64,000 bases of DNA from Epiperipatus broadwayi (GCA_028023455.1 JAQFVV010000030.1:514501-578500); one strand, 5' to 3'; positions 27,050 to 41,918 are shown, counted from the first letter of the stretch. A program made the numbers and translations. The notes: generated by a model not told the origin, from the letters alone.

Positions 27050-27670
27050 GATAATGCATTCAAAAACAAAAAGTATGGAGGAAGAATTAAACATGAATCC
27101 ATCAATACAAGAACCAGGGCATCCAATAGAGCCAATTCTATAAGAAGTTTTTTCAACAGTGTCAAAACCTTCTGAACAAAAAACAGGCACATTTAATATT
27201 CAAATGATGTGAATATTTTATGCATGAAATGAATATTAAAGAGGAAGTAAAACATCAAGATATACTGAATTCAAAAAAATACCTCAAGAAATAAAAAAAA
27301 AGGTTTAAAATGTTACAGAAGACTATAATCACCTTGAAGCTAACATTGGATGGTCAAATACAAAAGCAAGTACAAAAGAAAATGAAGTATATAAAAAGTT
27401 GATTACATACTGAGTTACAGGAAATGGTTAAAAAATCTATTGATTTTCATAATAAATTACAGGAAAATGTAAAAAATTTAACAGAGGGTGTAGAAAAATT
27501 GCAAAAAAAAAAAAAGAAATAAAACAGGGTTTGTATTTAGTTAAAGAACCTAAAATACATAATTTAAAAGAAGTAAACTTTGATAATGATGATATTGAAG
27601 AGAAAATTCTAATTCAGACATCCATAAAAACAAGTACTGATATAGAAGAGATTTTACAAGATAAAATCTA
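27050..27670 (+). pseudogene. decayed lysine/glutamate-rich coding-like stretch, family unknown
   Basis: Plus-strand frames give KSMEEELNMNPSIQEPGHPI (about 27070-27130), HEMNIKEEVKHQDILN (about 27225-27270), ELQEMVKKSIDFHNKLQENV then KNLTEGVEKLQ (about 27415-27500), and LVKEPKIHNLKEV then DIEEKILIQTSIKTSTDIEE (about 27535-27655). Several in-frame stops and two or more frame changes occur. The middle part has a heptad-like, coiled-coil look. It follows a Penelope 3' end by ~280 bp on the same strand, so it could be the 5' part of a second Penelope copy, or a gag-like ORF. I cannot identify it. Confidence 0.35.
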
Positions 27671-28202
27671 GGGCTGAATTATTTTTAATAAGTATGATGA
27701 ATAAGAATATTTGGTCAAATATGAAAAATAGCAATGGTCATCAATGTTGTAAAGCCTACAAAAATTTAAAGGATGTAAGATTAAAAAGAGTAGAATGCTC
27801 TTATAGTATCTGAAGTTTTAATCAATGTATTATATTTGACAGATCATCAAGTTCCACTACCAATATGCAGAATGAAAAAGAAAATAGAAAAAAGATGAAA
27901 GTAAATAAGTTAATTATATAGATGTTGTAAATAGCTATGAAATATATGATGAAAATAATTATTTATTGATTTCTGCAGAGAATGAAGAAATGGCTATTGT
28001 AGGTTTTTTAGATATGTTCTATTTGTAGTGTTGCATTGAGATTTGGTCATATACATGGAATATTTTAATGTCATGTGATGTTTTAAAGTGTATGTCTCAG
28101 GTGCTGCCATAATATTTTTTCAAGTGATTTATTTACTCATCTGTAAGTTTAAAAAGAAGCAAGACACAGTTTGAGGTATTATTAAACTTAGCAGTTTATA
28201 TG
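27671..28202. other. possible continuation of decayed coding-like DNA
   Basis: ENEEMAIVGFLDMF (about 27980-28025) and NSNGHQCCKAYKNLKDVRLK (about 27730-27790) look protein-like but no family was recognised. Confidence 0.3.
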
Positions 28203-28320
28203 ATTCAAAATGGAGCAAGTTTAATTTTTAAATATTTATTAGTCTCTAAGGATCAATAGGGAGCAAGTATTTATTTTCAAACATTATATTCATCAGCCTC
28301 TAAGATTCAAAAGAAAGAAA
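28203..28320. repeat. imperfect tandem repeat, ~50-bp unit
   Basis: GATTCAAAATGGAGCAAGTTT (28203), GATCAATAGGGAGCAAGTAT (28252) and GATTCAAAAGAAAGAAAGG (28305), the first two units ending CTCTAAG. Confidence 0.7.
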
Positions 28321-29039
28321 GGCTTATATCTGATTTTTGATGTATTGTGGGTAACAACAGAAGTTACACTGAGATAATCCTTTTTTTATTCATGCTTCAT
28401 TATTCATCAAAATGTTCTATGATGGATTTTTCATATATTTTAGAGTTGAAACCCTGCATTCTTTATAGCATTCACTGTCAAGTAAATCTCTGCACATTGT
28501 GGGCTAATGTATTTTGTAAACACCAGTTAAATAAACTGAAATTTGGAAATAATTAGAGAAATTAATAAACAGAAAAGTTTTGTAGTAAGTGTACAAATGA
28601 GAAATGAAAAGCTATACTATTTACTTGTCTCATTTTAAAAAGAGCAGATTTGTAACAATAAGAAGTTTAAGAGTAGCTTGAATGAAGTTATATTACAAAA
28701 CTGGATGAAAAAAATGTTAATAAATACTTGTTGGAACTGATTTATAAGTATTTAAACCTTCATGTGTGTATATGCACAAATATACATATCAGTTGAATTA
28801 ATTACTTAAGAAAATTAAAAAAAAGCTATGCATTTGGTCATATTATTAGGTATTTACTTTGTACTATATGAGAAATCTAATGATTAATTGCACTATAAGA
28901 AAAAATGGGGTTCCAATGTGCACAAAGATTTGAACTGTATAATTTATAAAAGTATAAAGATTCTGAAACCCATTTAATTTTCATTTCCAATGGAAGTTTT
29001 ATTTAAACAACTTATTGCTTTTAACCCTCTTGCAAAATG
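28321..29039. other. AT-rich spacer, nothing recognised
   Basis: The 69-codon frame at 28347-28556 has no recognisable motif. Confidence 0.45.
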
Positions 29040-29680
29040 TCAGTTTCATTTCTTCTCAGTTGTTGTAAATATTCAACATTAAATATTAAACCATTATTAC
29101 CTAGCATATAATAATATATTTCACTTCATTTGATAGATATTTTTGTTTACTACTGAAATAAAGTAGAAATTTTCACATTTTATTTTTGAAAATATTAAAA
29201 AAGTTACAATCAAACAAAAAGCTTCACAGGTCATCATTTCTAGGAATATTATTTTTGTTTCCCAAAATCAACAAAATCTTCATTATTTTTCATTTCTTTT
29301 AAAATCTGAATGAATATTTATTTATTTCTCTTAAATCTAATGAATTATACTTTAAAAGTTTAAAATGTTTTATTATTTATTGTAAAATTATTTTTCATAC
29401 TCATTTTTATAATTTAATGACACGATTACATAGCATTAAGCTTCTAAATAACTTTTAGAGTATGTTGGCAGTGTTGAAATATATAACATTGTATTTATAA
29501 AAATAAAGTATTTCCATTCAAAATAAATTATTAATAATTTATGTTCTTGATTTGTAATAAATATTGTCTAAATTATTGTACAAAAAGAATATTAAGTTTT
29601 AATAAATTTGCATTTTTGGTTATCCAAACTGCTTTTTTCGAAACAATGTCAAAAATAGTGATGTCAGAAAATGTTAGATT
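29040..29680 (+). repeat. dispersed repeat family D1, copy 2
   Basis: Aligns with 1590-2260 in the same orientation (see that entry for landmarks). It lies beside the 3' end of the minus-strand LINE at 29780-32800, but copy 1 lies beside a different LINE, so it is not a LINE UTR. Confidence 0.7.
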
Positions 29681-30004
29681 ATAAAAGCATAACTCATCAA
29701 TGTGTGTGAATGTTGAAGAAAAATCCCAGTTATGTTGATATGATGTGATGCACATTGACTTCTTGTACAGGTCAGAAATCTGTCCACAACTATGTTCAGA
29801 GAAACCTGATAGTCACTTTACATTCCCTTCCATTCCTCACCCTAAGTTTCCCCATATTCTGCTCCATCCCATTTCCACAACATAATATTTGTCAACTCCA
29901 TGGCCTTCCTAACTAAATCCCCCTTATCTCATTCCAAACCCAGCATAAAAACCTATAACCCACTTTCTGTATAATAACTTTGTTTATATTTAGTCTTCCG
30001 TAAT

Positions 30005-30110
30005 TTTATTATTTGTCCCCGTCTGCTTTTGGTATTTACATTGAATCAAGAGATGCCTAATATTTTCTATGCCTTCCTTACACAACTTGCAGACTAAATC
30101 ACTTATATTT
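30005..30110 (-). pseudogene. LINE C-terminal Cys-Cys-His-Cys domain
   Basis: Minus-strand reading CKWKNISDLVCKLCKEG then IENIRHLLIQCKYQKQ gives Cys-x2-Cys-x8-His-x4-Cys, the RT-associated zinc knuckle found after the thumb in several LINE clades. All four metal ligands are kept, in contrast to the other LINE at 4922. The domain is in a different frame from the RT piece upstream, so frameshifts separate them. Confidence 0.8.
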
Positions 30111-30689
30111 TTCCACTTACATGTATATTCCCTTGTTGCTAAAGATCTCCTTTAGCCTTAAATAGTAAACTATTTTCATTGCTATTATCATAAATTAACT
30201 CACGCCCAATGTTCTGTTTAATATATATATATATATGACTCTCCATACTAGTGCTCCATCTCTCCAAATCCCTATTCTTTATTAATGCATCTATTCTTCT
30301 ATCGCATTCATTACCACTATAACACTCAACAATCCTACTAACACAATCATTTCACCATTTGTACAAGTATACTAATATAAATTATTTATCCAAATCTTCT
30401 GCATACCACATTACATTTCTCACCCATTTTGTTTCCTGCCCTTTACTCATAACCTAATTAAATACTATTTTGGCTATTTTTTTATTATCAACAAACTGCA
30501 ATATACCAAATATTTTTATTTTGCTTTTTGCATCTCTCATATAAAAACTTGACTATCCCATTTTTCCTTGAATTCCCTTTTTTGCTGTCCACATATCTGC
30601 ATCTAATGCATGTCTTCCTATGTCCCTTTGTACTTTTTTTAAATAATATAATACCCCTTTCCTAATACATAACCCATAATTGCCATATG

Positions 30690-31118
30690 TTAAGCTGCTA
30701 CTGCCACTCCATTCCATATAATTCTAGCTACATCATATTTATTATATGAAAACACTGTTAATTTCTTTATGAAGCCCTTTCTTTTCTTTGATTCATTTAT
30801 CAAATTTTTCTTCCAATCATCCATGAATTTTTTCTGATTACTGAGGATGATTCCCAAATAACTATTTCTATTCAACACATTTAACTTTATATCCCCCAAT
30901 AAAAATTCATTGTCTTCTTTTTCCCCACTATTAACCATCATTATATTTGACTTTTCTTCACTGAATTTAATCACCATTCTTATACCAAACCTTGTGCATG
31001 TCTTCAGCATAACTTCCATATCTTTCTTTTCTTTCTGCACACAAAAAGACATCATCTGAAAAAAAATACCTGACAAAGTATATACTTCTTTTCCACCTAT
31101 TAATGGTATCTCTATCAC
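30690..31118 (-). pseudogene. LINE reverse transcriptase palm end and thumb
   Basis: The longest open piece of this element (142 codons). It holds KDMEVMLKTCTRFGIRMVIK, then FSEEKSNIMMVN, the RT motif after the catalytic aspartates (FGI ... N ... KS). RNSYLGIILSNQKKFMDDWK is the YLG block, and KKLTVFSYNKYDVARIIWNG begins the thumb. The catalytic box just before is frameshifted at a run of eight T residues near 31055, reading FSDDV only in the neighbouring frame. The downstream continuation QRDIGRHALDADMWTAKKGI lies at about 30560-30635 in another frame. Confidence 0.82.
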
Positions 31119-31144
31119 TCATTTTTATCTTTCTATTACTCTCT

Positions 31145-31700
<556 letters not shown>

Positions 31701-31707
31701 TAATAAT

Positions 31708-31890
31708 CAGCCAATTAGATCTTAAACACTGAGACAGAAAATTTAACAAGAAAAGGGTGGTTCCACCCTCTTCTTTACTTGTCTATCTATATATCCAAGC
31801 CAGATCTGAAAGCATGAATCTTAAATATCTTCACACTCAACTCACTTGTTAAATTCTCTGTCTCAGTGTTTAAGATCTTATTGGTTGTTG
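31708..31890. mobile_element. foldback (MITE-like) element with ~43-bp inverted repeats
   Basis: CAGCCAATTAGATCTTAAAC... (31708 on) is the inverted counterpart of ...GTTTAAGATCTTATTGGTTG (ending about 31888). The arms match over ~43 bp with about three differences; the core AAACACTGAGACAGA is identical. Between them, AGGGTGG-TT-CCACCCT is a further perfect hairpin. The wider insertion (about 31710-31967) interrupts the LINE and is bounded by ATTATTATTTAAA and ATTATATTTAAA on the minus strand, a possible ~14-bp target duplication. No coding capacity. Long target duplication points to retroposition rather than a cut-and-paste transposase; class unresolved. Confidence 0.75.
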
Positions 31891-31979
31891 ATAGTCACAA
31901 GTGCTTGAGAGGTTTGCAGCTGTCAGTTTAATTTCAATACTGTCTGTGCTTTATAAAATAAATATTATTTAAATATAAT

Positions 31980-32790
31980 CTTATTCTTGTATTACTCCAA
32001 CTACCTGGAAAAACTATCTTCTGTACCATCTTATTAAAACATGCTAATAGCTTTACTTTTTTCATTTGCCCTAAATTCATTACCATCTCCTGCTGTCCAA
32101 CCATCTAAACCTCTTGCCTTTTCACTTTTCAATTTTTTCCCTGCCACATTGAGTTCATTTTCTGTAAATCTACTATTACATTACTTTATTATTTCATATT
32201 TTATATTCCTCTGTCCTTCACATCTATCATCTTGTCTATATACATTACATACCTATTCAATATACTCTCTAGTTTTTCTCTAGAGATACACTCTATTTCC
32301 TCATCATCTAGTAATACTATCTCTATCTTTCATACATTTTTCATTTTAATGTAATTCCATTTTTTTTACTCTCATCTCTTCCACTTTTATTAATATCCTC
32401 CAACAATTTACCATTCAATTTCATTTTCTCTCTATAATTATCTACTTTAGCTAATTTCTTTTTTTTCTAAGTACTTTTCCCATTTAGCATTGACATCTTT
32501 TTCACATTCTTTGTTCTTAATAGTATATTTATGCTTTTTCCTCTTTTTTACACTTTTGCTAACTTTCATTTTTATTACTTTTATTCTTCTGAATATTATT
32601 ACCTAAAACCCTATTTGCCCCTTTTTCTGTTTCATCACACAAGTCCTTATATGGATCCCAACCAACTCTTCCATGGTTTCTTCAACTTGTATTTTATATT
32701 CTTCTAACTTATTCTTATCATTAACTCTCCATCCACTTATTTCACTACTTTTTGTTGCTGATTTTTTGATTTTCTTGCCATCTATGGAAT
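31980..32790 (-). pseudogene. LINE region before RT
   Basis: Minus-strand pieces: FPGSWSNT (about 31995-32025) is the P-x-x-W motif preceding the NYRPI block; KARGLDGW and GDGNEF precede it; KLAKVDNYREKMKLNGKLLE (about 32390-32450) and KNKECEKDVNAKWEKYLEKK (about 32460-32520) are basic linker; SGWRVNDKNKLEEYKIQVEE lies near the start. Many stops and frame changes. Bounded on the right by a (TA)n at 32817, so the endonuclease part is missing. Confidence 0.7.
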
Positions 32791-32814
32791 TTTTTTGAAC
32801 TAAAATATTATATC

Positions 32815-35100
<2,286 letters not shown>

Positions 35101-35104
35101 AGTT

Positions 35105-35916
35105 AATATAGCACAAAAGGAAATTGGTGGATGTGTGAAATATTTAGATTTGCAAGTGGGAATTGAGGAGCAACGCTTCCTGTATAAAATGTTGATTAAA
35201 CCTATTAATAGAAGAGGCCATGTTCATCATCAATCAAATACGCCTAATCTATATAAACTGGCAGGTTTAAAAATATTTTTGAAGAGAAATGCTAGATTGT
35301 GTAGTTTTGAAGCTGACAAGAATAAGAATATTCAAATTTTTAGGGACGATTTGATAAATGCCAAATATAACAAAAGAACAATAGACAAGATAATTAGACG
35401 ATTTAAAGACCCTCCTAATCTAGGGGATAGGCTGAACAAAACCAGGATTTTATTACCATATATTAAAAATATATATATACAGATTTACAAACAATTTTTT
35501 GCAAAGACATTAGTGTGTGTTACAGATCCCCTCTTAACTTTAATAGATGCATTAACAATTCCAAAGATAGACTACCTCCAATTAACACCCAGCAGGCCGT
35601 ATAAAAAATAATTTGCCCAGAAAACAATTGTCATGCAGCATATTATGGGGAAACCAAGGCTTCTGTTCATACGAGGTTGCTGCATTATAAATATGCTAAT
35701 AAGGCGCTAACGGATCCTTCCCACTTTTCTATTTTTGCGCAGCATAAAATTACTATGGGCCACTCGTGTATACCAGATAATCCGCAAGTGATGTGCGGTG
35801 AGTGACATGAGATAAGAAGGAAATTGAAGGAGGCCTATTTCATTAACTTAGATGAAAACTCGTTAAATAAAAGACACGTTTTACGCAATCTCAAAGAAAT
35901 GGCAGACCTAATTTAA
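35105..35916 (+). pseudogene. Penelope-like element: RT C-terminal part plus GIY-YIG endonuclease
   Basis: The fullest Penelope copy here. 35111-35611 reads EIGGCVKYLDLQVGIEEQRF, where KYLDL marks the last RT blocks, then LIKPINRRGHVHHQSNTPNL and KNIQIFRDDLINAKYNKRTI of the RT thumb/linker, and LLPYIKNIYIQIYKQFFAK. A frameshift near 35605 moves the reading to the endonuclease: CHAAYYGETKASVHTRLLHY (YYGET core with R and H on the following helix), HFSIFAQHKITMGHS, then a TGA (about 35806) and RRKLKEAYFINLDENSLNKR to the natural stop TAA at 35914-35916. The N-terminal RT domain with the catalytic aspartates is missing. It is inactivated by one frameshift and one stop. Confidence 0.87.
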
Positions 35917-35974
35917 ATAATTTGCATCTGTTGGTTTAAATAAATAAATAAATTGAACATCGCTATCTATCTAT

Positions 35975-36020
35975 TGATTTGAAAATGAAGGCGTATCTCC
36001 TTCGAAAAGCGCTTTAAATA
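35975..36020 (+). ncRNA. hairpin-GAAA-AGCGCT motif after Penelope ORF
   Basis: GAAGG (35987-35991) pairs with CCTTC (35999-36003), directly followed by GAAAA and AGCGCT (36008-36013). Same order and same position (about 60-90 bases after the stop) as the 16894 motif. The CTGANGA box is degraded to TTGAAAATGA here. Confidence 0.35.
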
Positions 36021-36630
36021 AATAAATAGAATAATAATATATATTTGAGTTTTTGTGGGATATTACCGTAGAATATCTGATTTTATTACATATATAAACC
36101 ACACATTTTGTTATTTAACAATTAGAAGGTTTGTCATATGAGAGTTTTATTTTATTTTATTAAACTTAAAAAACAAAATAATTTGGGGAAGACTTATACT
36201 CTTAAATTATTTCAACCATCATTGATTGATTAACATTATTGTATATTTGAATTCAGTCACTTTATGTGAATTTTATTAACCATTAATTTCAACTTATTTA
36301 ATATTTATTTAAATCAAATCTTACCATGAATATTTGAATATCTTTGGATGTTGGTTCAAATCCATGTACCATTGAAAATTTACTGTTGTGATATGATTTT
36401 CAATGTATATCATAGCAAAGCAACAATTAGAACTTGACCCTATTATCAGAAATAAAATTATGTATTATTGTAATGGGCTAACTACATTTAAATAATATTT
36501 AATATTTTAACAAGACTGCTGTCTTATCTTTAAATCTACAGTTAAATAAATAGGTTAACGTTGTACACTTATTTCATTGGTATTTTGTGAAGAATCTCTA
36601 ATAGGGTTTCTTTCGGTAACATTATTAATT
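36021..36630. other. AT-rich spacer, nothing recognised
   Basis: No supported feature. Confidence 0.5.
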
Positions 36631-36747
36631 TATTCAGTCATTGTCAAAAAACTATATATATATCCTTTTTAAAAAGTTTTATGATTATATATATTCAGTC
36701 ATTGTCAAAAAACTATATATATATCCTTTTTAAAAAGTTTTATGATT
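36631..36747. repeat. perfect 56-bp direct duplication, period 61
   Basis: TATTCAGTCATTGTCAAAAA ... AAAAAGTTTTATGATT occurs at 36631-36686 and again at 36692-36747 without a difference. Confidence 0.95.
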
Positions 36748-38149
36748 CATCATCTCAATAATCCAGTTTAATAAATTTAATATATTTGAAAGCTTTTAAA
36801 ATGTATTATGAGTAGCAATTTTTTTATTTGAAATAGAATTGATTTTTATGCAACTATTCTTTTAATTATGATCTGAATAATCTGCCATCCATCAAACAAT
36901 CCTAACAATATAAAAGTTTCTGTATTTTTTTTTTTTTTTAGATTACAATTTTTCACTGTGATATAAGATCTAAAAATCCATTGATTTGAGATTGAGGGTG
37001 TAAATATTTTTATTTTATTTTGACAGAATGAAAAATATAATAAAACAAATATTGATCTTAAAATATTATATAAAATTAATAATTTTTTTTTTTTGCTTTG
37101 AGTCGGTTACTTATTATTTTACATTGCTCTCTAAAGATATCTATTATATTCTTAAAAAATCAATGTATAATAAAAAGTAGTGTTATAATCTCAACATCCA
37201 CCAGAATGTATTTGAATTTAGAGATTTCTTTGATGAAACACTTTTGACCAAATCCACCAATTCATTGCACATGTTACATAGATCGTTTTAATAATATCAA
37301 TATAATAGTTTGAAATTATTAAAAAAACAACAACGTGAGAATGATTACTTAAGGTTATTTTATTGTTTCTGCAGTAGATTAAAAGAATGCTTTAGAGCAT
37401 CTAAATAGTCATTAAAAAGTAAGCAAAAAAAAAATCATGTTAGATTTTATTAGTAATAACTTACTATTACAGTTTACAGATATGCTTCAAACATCTCCAT
37501 TAACTTTAGATCATAGTTTCCAGTTTCTTTTAACATAGACTGTAATACTTAATAAGTATAAATTTAGTCTTCAAATGATATTATTGCAATAGCAACAAAG
37601 AATGAAACTTTTTTTTTTTACTTTCTGAATAGTACATTATAGTAGAAACACTGTTATAAATCAGACAATGTAAATCACATACTAACATAAACTTAATGAT
37701 GCAAAGATTGTTCTGCTTATTGAATAATATTAACCTTATAATATATATTTATCTAGAAATTTTAATAATAACAAATATCCCATTAAACTTTATCATAAAT
37801 TTATAATGTACCATCTTCAAATTTGATATATCATTACTAGCAGAATGTATGATTTTCATCTGTCTGGTGTAATACATTTTCTGTAATTTTTCATTAAGAG
37901 TAGTTTTATCAATATTAAATGGTGCCATTCTTCAACAGCAAAAATCTTTTCTTTAGATCATGCAAAAATGTTCAGTGCATTACCATATATTAACAAGAAA
38001 ATTGAAATTCTGTATTTTTACTGCCATTGCTATTAGTAATTTAAAAATATTTAATACTTTAATGACCAATCTATAAGATAAAGTAACCCATCTGGATTTT
38101 GTGAGACAGTGTAAGCATGGTTTCTAAGTTTTAAACCACTAAATTATCA
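36748..38149. other. AT-rich spacer, nothing recognised
   Basis: No gene supported; T-runs at 36928-36940 and 37082-37094. Confidence 0.5.
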
Positions 38150-38640
38150 CATAATCACTATTATCTTATGTTTACACAAGCTATCAAAAGAGTAACAAAA
38201 CATTCTCCACACAATTGTGCTATCTAGTATAAGATCTAGTAATGCTAGCCAAAGTATACGCATGACTAGAATTATTAAACAATCAATGACACTGAATTAT
38301 ATAAATGCTGAACTGGATTCTTATTTGTATGGTTATATTTACAGATTAGATTGGATTAAAATTATATGTTCAGTTTGAGCTGATAAATTCATAGTTAAAC
38401 AAAAAATAACAGGAGGGTGCTGTTAAGGGTACACAAGATATGAAGATATAGGTGCAATGCTTTAAGATTCAAGGCTCACCAATTATTGAAACCTTAAACT
38501 AAAACTAATCTGAGGATATTAAATGGGAAATCATTTAATAGAGATTACAGTGAAGCATTCTAGCATTCCATGATGACTAGAATTTTACTAGCTGGCATTA
38601 TTGGCTGAAGGCAAATTTTGCTATGGGTTTTAAATTGTTA
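38150..38640 (+). repeat. dispersed repeat family D2, copy 3 (most diverged)
   Basis: GTGCAATGCTTTAAGATTCA, ACTAATCTGAGGATATTAAA and upstream ATGCTGAACTGGATTC correspond to GTGCAGTGCTCTCAGATCCA, TTAGTCTGGGGATATTTAAT and ATGCTGAACTGAGTTC of copy 4. Confidence 0.65.
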
Positions 38641-39224
38641 TTCTTTCCTAGTAAGGACAAGTATTCTTTAATATGTGCTACTCAAACATACATTTAATTG
38701 TTTAGTGCATTTCCATTTTTATGCTAGCTTGAAAATATCTTTTCATTCATTATATTAATTAAATCATACACTAATACAAGTACAATTATATTTTTATATA
38801 TACTTAAAGATAAAATTCACCAAAAAGATTATGACACTACTTTTACTAGCACTGCATACTACATTATTCTCTAATCATATTTATATATTAAAAATAATTC
38901 AACAATACTCAACTTAATAAACAACATTAATATGAGATATATTATTTAGTTAATATGTTGACAATGAATTATCTACATGAAAAAAAAAACTTGTAAGCCT
39001 GATTGTGACCTGAATTAATTTTATTGTTCATACAATTTATACCTTATTCTTAGATTTTTGGTTTAAGAAATATGTAATAATTTATGTAAATATTTAAAAT
39101 TTGTTATGTCAGAAATAAAGCTATCATTATTAATATTCACCTTTGAAAAATTGGATTATATATTATTTTTCTTATAACATAAAAATAATGTTTACCCAGA
39201 GACTAAACTCTCCATATAATAACC

Positions 39225-39760
39225 TCTGTGTAAACTGACTATGTAAGCATAATGAATGGTGATCATGTCATGTTTAGTACTTTAATAAAAACCTGCCAAA
39301 TAGGATTATGCTGACTATGGTTATTAAAGAACCAAAGATACCAAAAAGTATGAATGCTGAACTGAGTTCAGATCTATATGACTATAAAAACTAATGAGCT
39401 TGAATTGAAAACATTATAGTACTTTCATTTTGGATTCAAAGCTTTATAGTTAGCTAATAAGGCAAAATATGGCTTCTGGAAGGTTGCATTAGATACTAAG
39501 ATCTAGGTGCAGTGCTCTCAGATCCAATGCTGTTCACTGATAAAAGTCACAATCTAGAAATTAGTCTGGGGATATTTAATGAAAAGGCACTAGTTACAGA
39601 TTTTGTGCAAAAACCTTCTTTCATCCTATGATTATCCTGGCTTGCATTGATTGGTGTTATTGTATGAATAGCTTAGACTCTATTTAAGCAGTCTGTGTAA
39701 GCATAAAGAAAAGAAGGGTGATCACATGATGTTTAGTGGTTTAAAAATAAAGTTACAACT
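39225..39760 (+). repeat. dispersed repeat family D2, copy 4, with start of a further unit
   Basis: AAGATCTAGGTGCAGTGCTC, CAGATCCAATGCTGTTCACT, GATAAAAGTCACAATCTAGA and TTAGTCTGGGGATATTTAAT match copies 1 and 2. GTAAGCATAATGAATGGTGA (39244) recurs as GTAAGCATAAAGAAAAGAAG (39697), both followed by GTGATCA and GTTTAGT, so the family is partly tandem with a ~453-bp period. Confidence 0.75.
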
Positions 39761-41354
39761 GCATAAAAATAGAATTCCAAATCCACTCTTGTATAAATAT
39801 ATGATTGATGCTGTAAGAAAATATAATAACATCCCATATTATTTAAGTTATGTAAAATAGTAAAGCAAAAAAAAAAATAGAATAAAAAGCAAGAACAGGA
39901 AGAGGAGATGCAACTATTTCTATTTAAAAAGCCCATAAATTTTAATTAGACAGTATTTAAATTTATATAAGGAATAAGTCTTATATTGTTCATTGATTAT
40001 ACTAAAAATCTTTTCATAGTTTTTATTTATTTGCAGAACACTTGTGTAGACTAGTTTCATTTCTGGAGCTTTTTAGCTATGTATAGATATAATTGCTTGT
40101 CTCATTTCCTCATTAGTTCTTTGCCTTTATTATTCTTTATTTGCAGACAATTTCAACTGATGCATAATAAGAAGAAATTAAGTCATGTAAGAAAATATTA
40201 GATTTATTTATGATTTTAAATTTATATTAAAGTACTGCAAAAAAAAATATTAAAAACGACTTGAGAATAAGATATGGAATTATATATTTATTCTATTTTT
40301 TTTTATATTTTATTGCTATATAATTTTAATTTCTTTTATAAAACTGTCTTAACAGTATTATCTTTTCGTAGAAATAATTTTTTCTTTAAAATCCTGTATA
40401 TTAGTTTACTCTTTTTTTTCCTTTTTAATCTTGACATTTTATCCTTATATTTACTTCAGGCATCATTCACTCTTTTCAATAACATTTTTACAAAATTCTG
40501 CCCATAGGTTTTTTTTTTTTTCATTTTTATTGATTCATTTTTTAAGTTTTCAGATAGGTCAATATGTCATATTAGAATTTAATAATAAACTGTTTTTGAC
40601 TTTGCTTCTATTATTCAATTAACATCTTTTAGTATAACGTTTGAGCCAAGTCCAATATAAGTTTAAAGCAATTTATTGAATAGTAATTTAAATTTATATG
40701 ACAATGTTTAATAGAACTATTTGTTAAAACTTACGATATAGTTATATCTCGATAAACTATCACGATTTTTTGTTTAATCTACTTTCTTTGTTTAATCTAT
40801 TAAACACATTACAAACATTAAAAAAAACCTGCATTCATATGACTGTTTCTATATTCATTTTCTCTTTGGATTTTTGAAAGGATGTTTAAAGTAATTGTTT
40901 ATACTTGTTATCAACTCTATCTTAGACTAATTTACTATGACATTTAAAATTTAAAATTAAAAAGCTACATTAAGGTAGAATTAGGATGTTTATTTCATGC
41001 TATAAAATATAATAGTCATAAATTTGATATTTATACAAAACATTTTTGGATAAGACTTTGGGATACAATTACTAGGCTCTCCATACAGCTGAAGAATTGT
41101 ATTTTAAGTTATAAATGATTGTCGTGGAACGTCAAATTGGCAGATTATTTTGATGAAATATTAAAGTCAGAAAGAAATTGCTGCTGGCGTATTTGTTGCT
41201 TGGAAATTTTGTTTAACAATGTTGAAATTATATATATATATATTCCATATTTTTAAAGTAATTCACTGTAAATAAAATTTAATGAGTTTTAAATAGATTT
41301 AAAAAGATAGCAAAACACACTTTTAACATTTAAATATGATTTTAAAATTATAAA
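39761..41354. other. AT-rich spacer, nothing recognised
   Basis: Small open frames (39733-39936 minus, 40274-40622 plus) are hydrophobic, low-complexity translations of T-rich DNA. Confidence 0.5.
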
Positions 41355-41457
41355 AAAACCTCAGACTTATATATATATATATATATATATAAGCAAGTAG
41401 AATGAAAACCTCAGACTTATATATATATATATATATATATAAGCAAGTAGAATGAAA
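41355..41457. repeat. 50-bp perfect tandem duplication containing (TA)n
   Basis: AAAACCTCAGACTTATATAT ... AAGCAAGTAGAATG occurs twice in a row (41355 and 41405). Confidence 0.95.
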
Positions 41458-41738
41458 GTTTATAATGGAAAAAAAATTCAAAATCAAAATTAGTCTTGCT
41501 GAAAGTAAATGTAATAAGGCTGAATAAAAATAAAACATATTGAGAAAGTATCTTTAATTAAAAAAGCTTGTATAAAACAACATTAAAGAGGGAAAGGAAT
41601 ACATTAATAAAAATGTTTCAAAGTTTTAAATATTTTCTAAAGCTCAAGTTTATATATATAATTACATTTTGATATGCAGCGATTCTAATTATAAATTTAA
41701 AAATACTAAATCAGAGGTTAAATATAAAATTTAGTCAA

Positions 41739-41830
41739 GCATTAGTGGTCAATAGGTTCAGCTGCCTTACATGCAGTTGTCCCAGGTTAGCGGGTTCATT
41801 TCCCAGCTGATGCTATGACACATGAAATAT
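41739..41830 (+). mobile_element. tRNA-Val(UAC)-like sequence, probable SINE head
   Basis: 41739-41813 folds as a tRNA: acceptor GCATTAG/CTGATGC (seven pairs including G-T), anticodon arm GCTGC-CTTACAT-GCAGT with T at position 33 and anticodon TAC, and a T loop with B box GGTTCATTTCC. The D arm is weak and the T stem has only three good pairs, so a working tRNA is unlikely. The sequence continues GCTATGACACATGAAA, nearly the same tail as the SINE at 8948 (GCTATAATATATGGAAA), before a (TA)n. A possible short target duplication (AATTTAGT at 41728 and 41837) flanks it. I therefore read it as a SINE copy with a tRNA-Val-like head. Confidence 0.65.
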
Positions 41831-41867
41831 ATATATAATTTAGTTAGATTTATTGTACCAAGTATAC

Positions 41868-41918
41868 TTTTAATATATATATATATATATATGTTAAAAC
41901 GAAGATTTGCACGGGTTA

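Noticed and set aside
32041-32283. 80-codon plus-strand frame
   Set aside because: Antisense shadow of the minus-strand LINE.
36350-36362. Exact B box GGTTCAAATCC
   Set aside because: No A box or cloverleaf upstream; an 11-base match in 64 kb is not enough.
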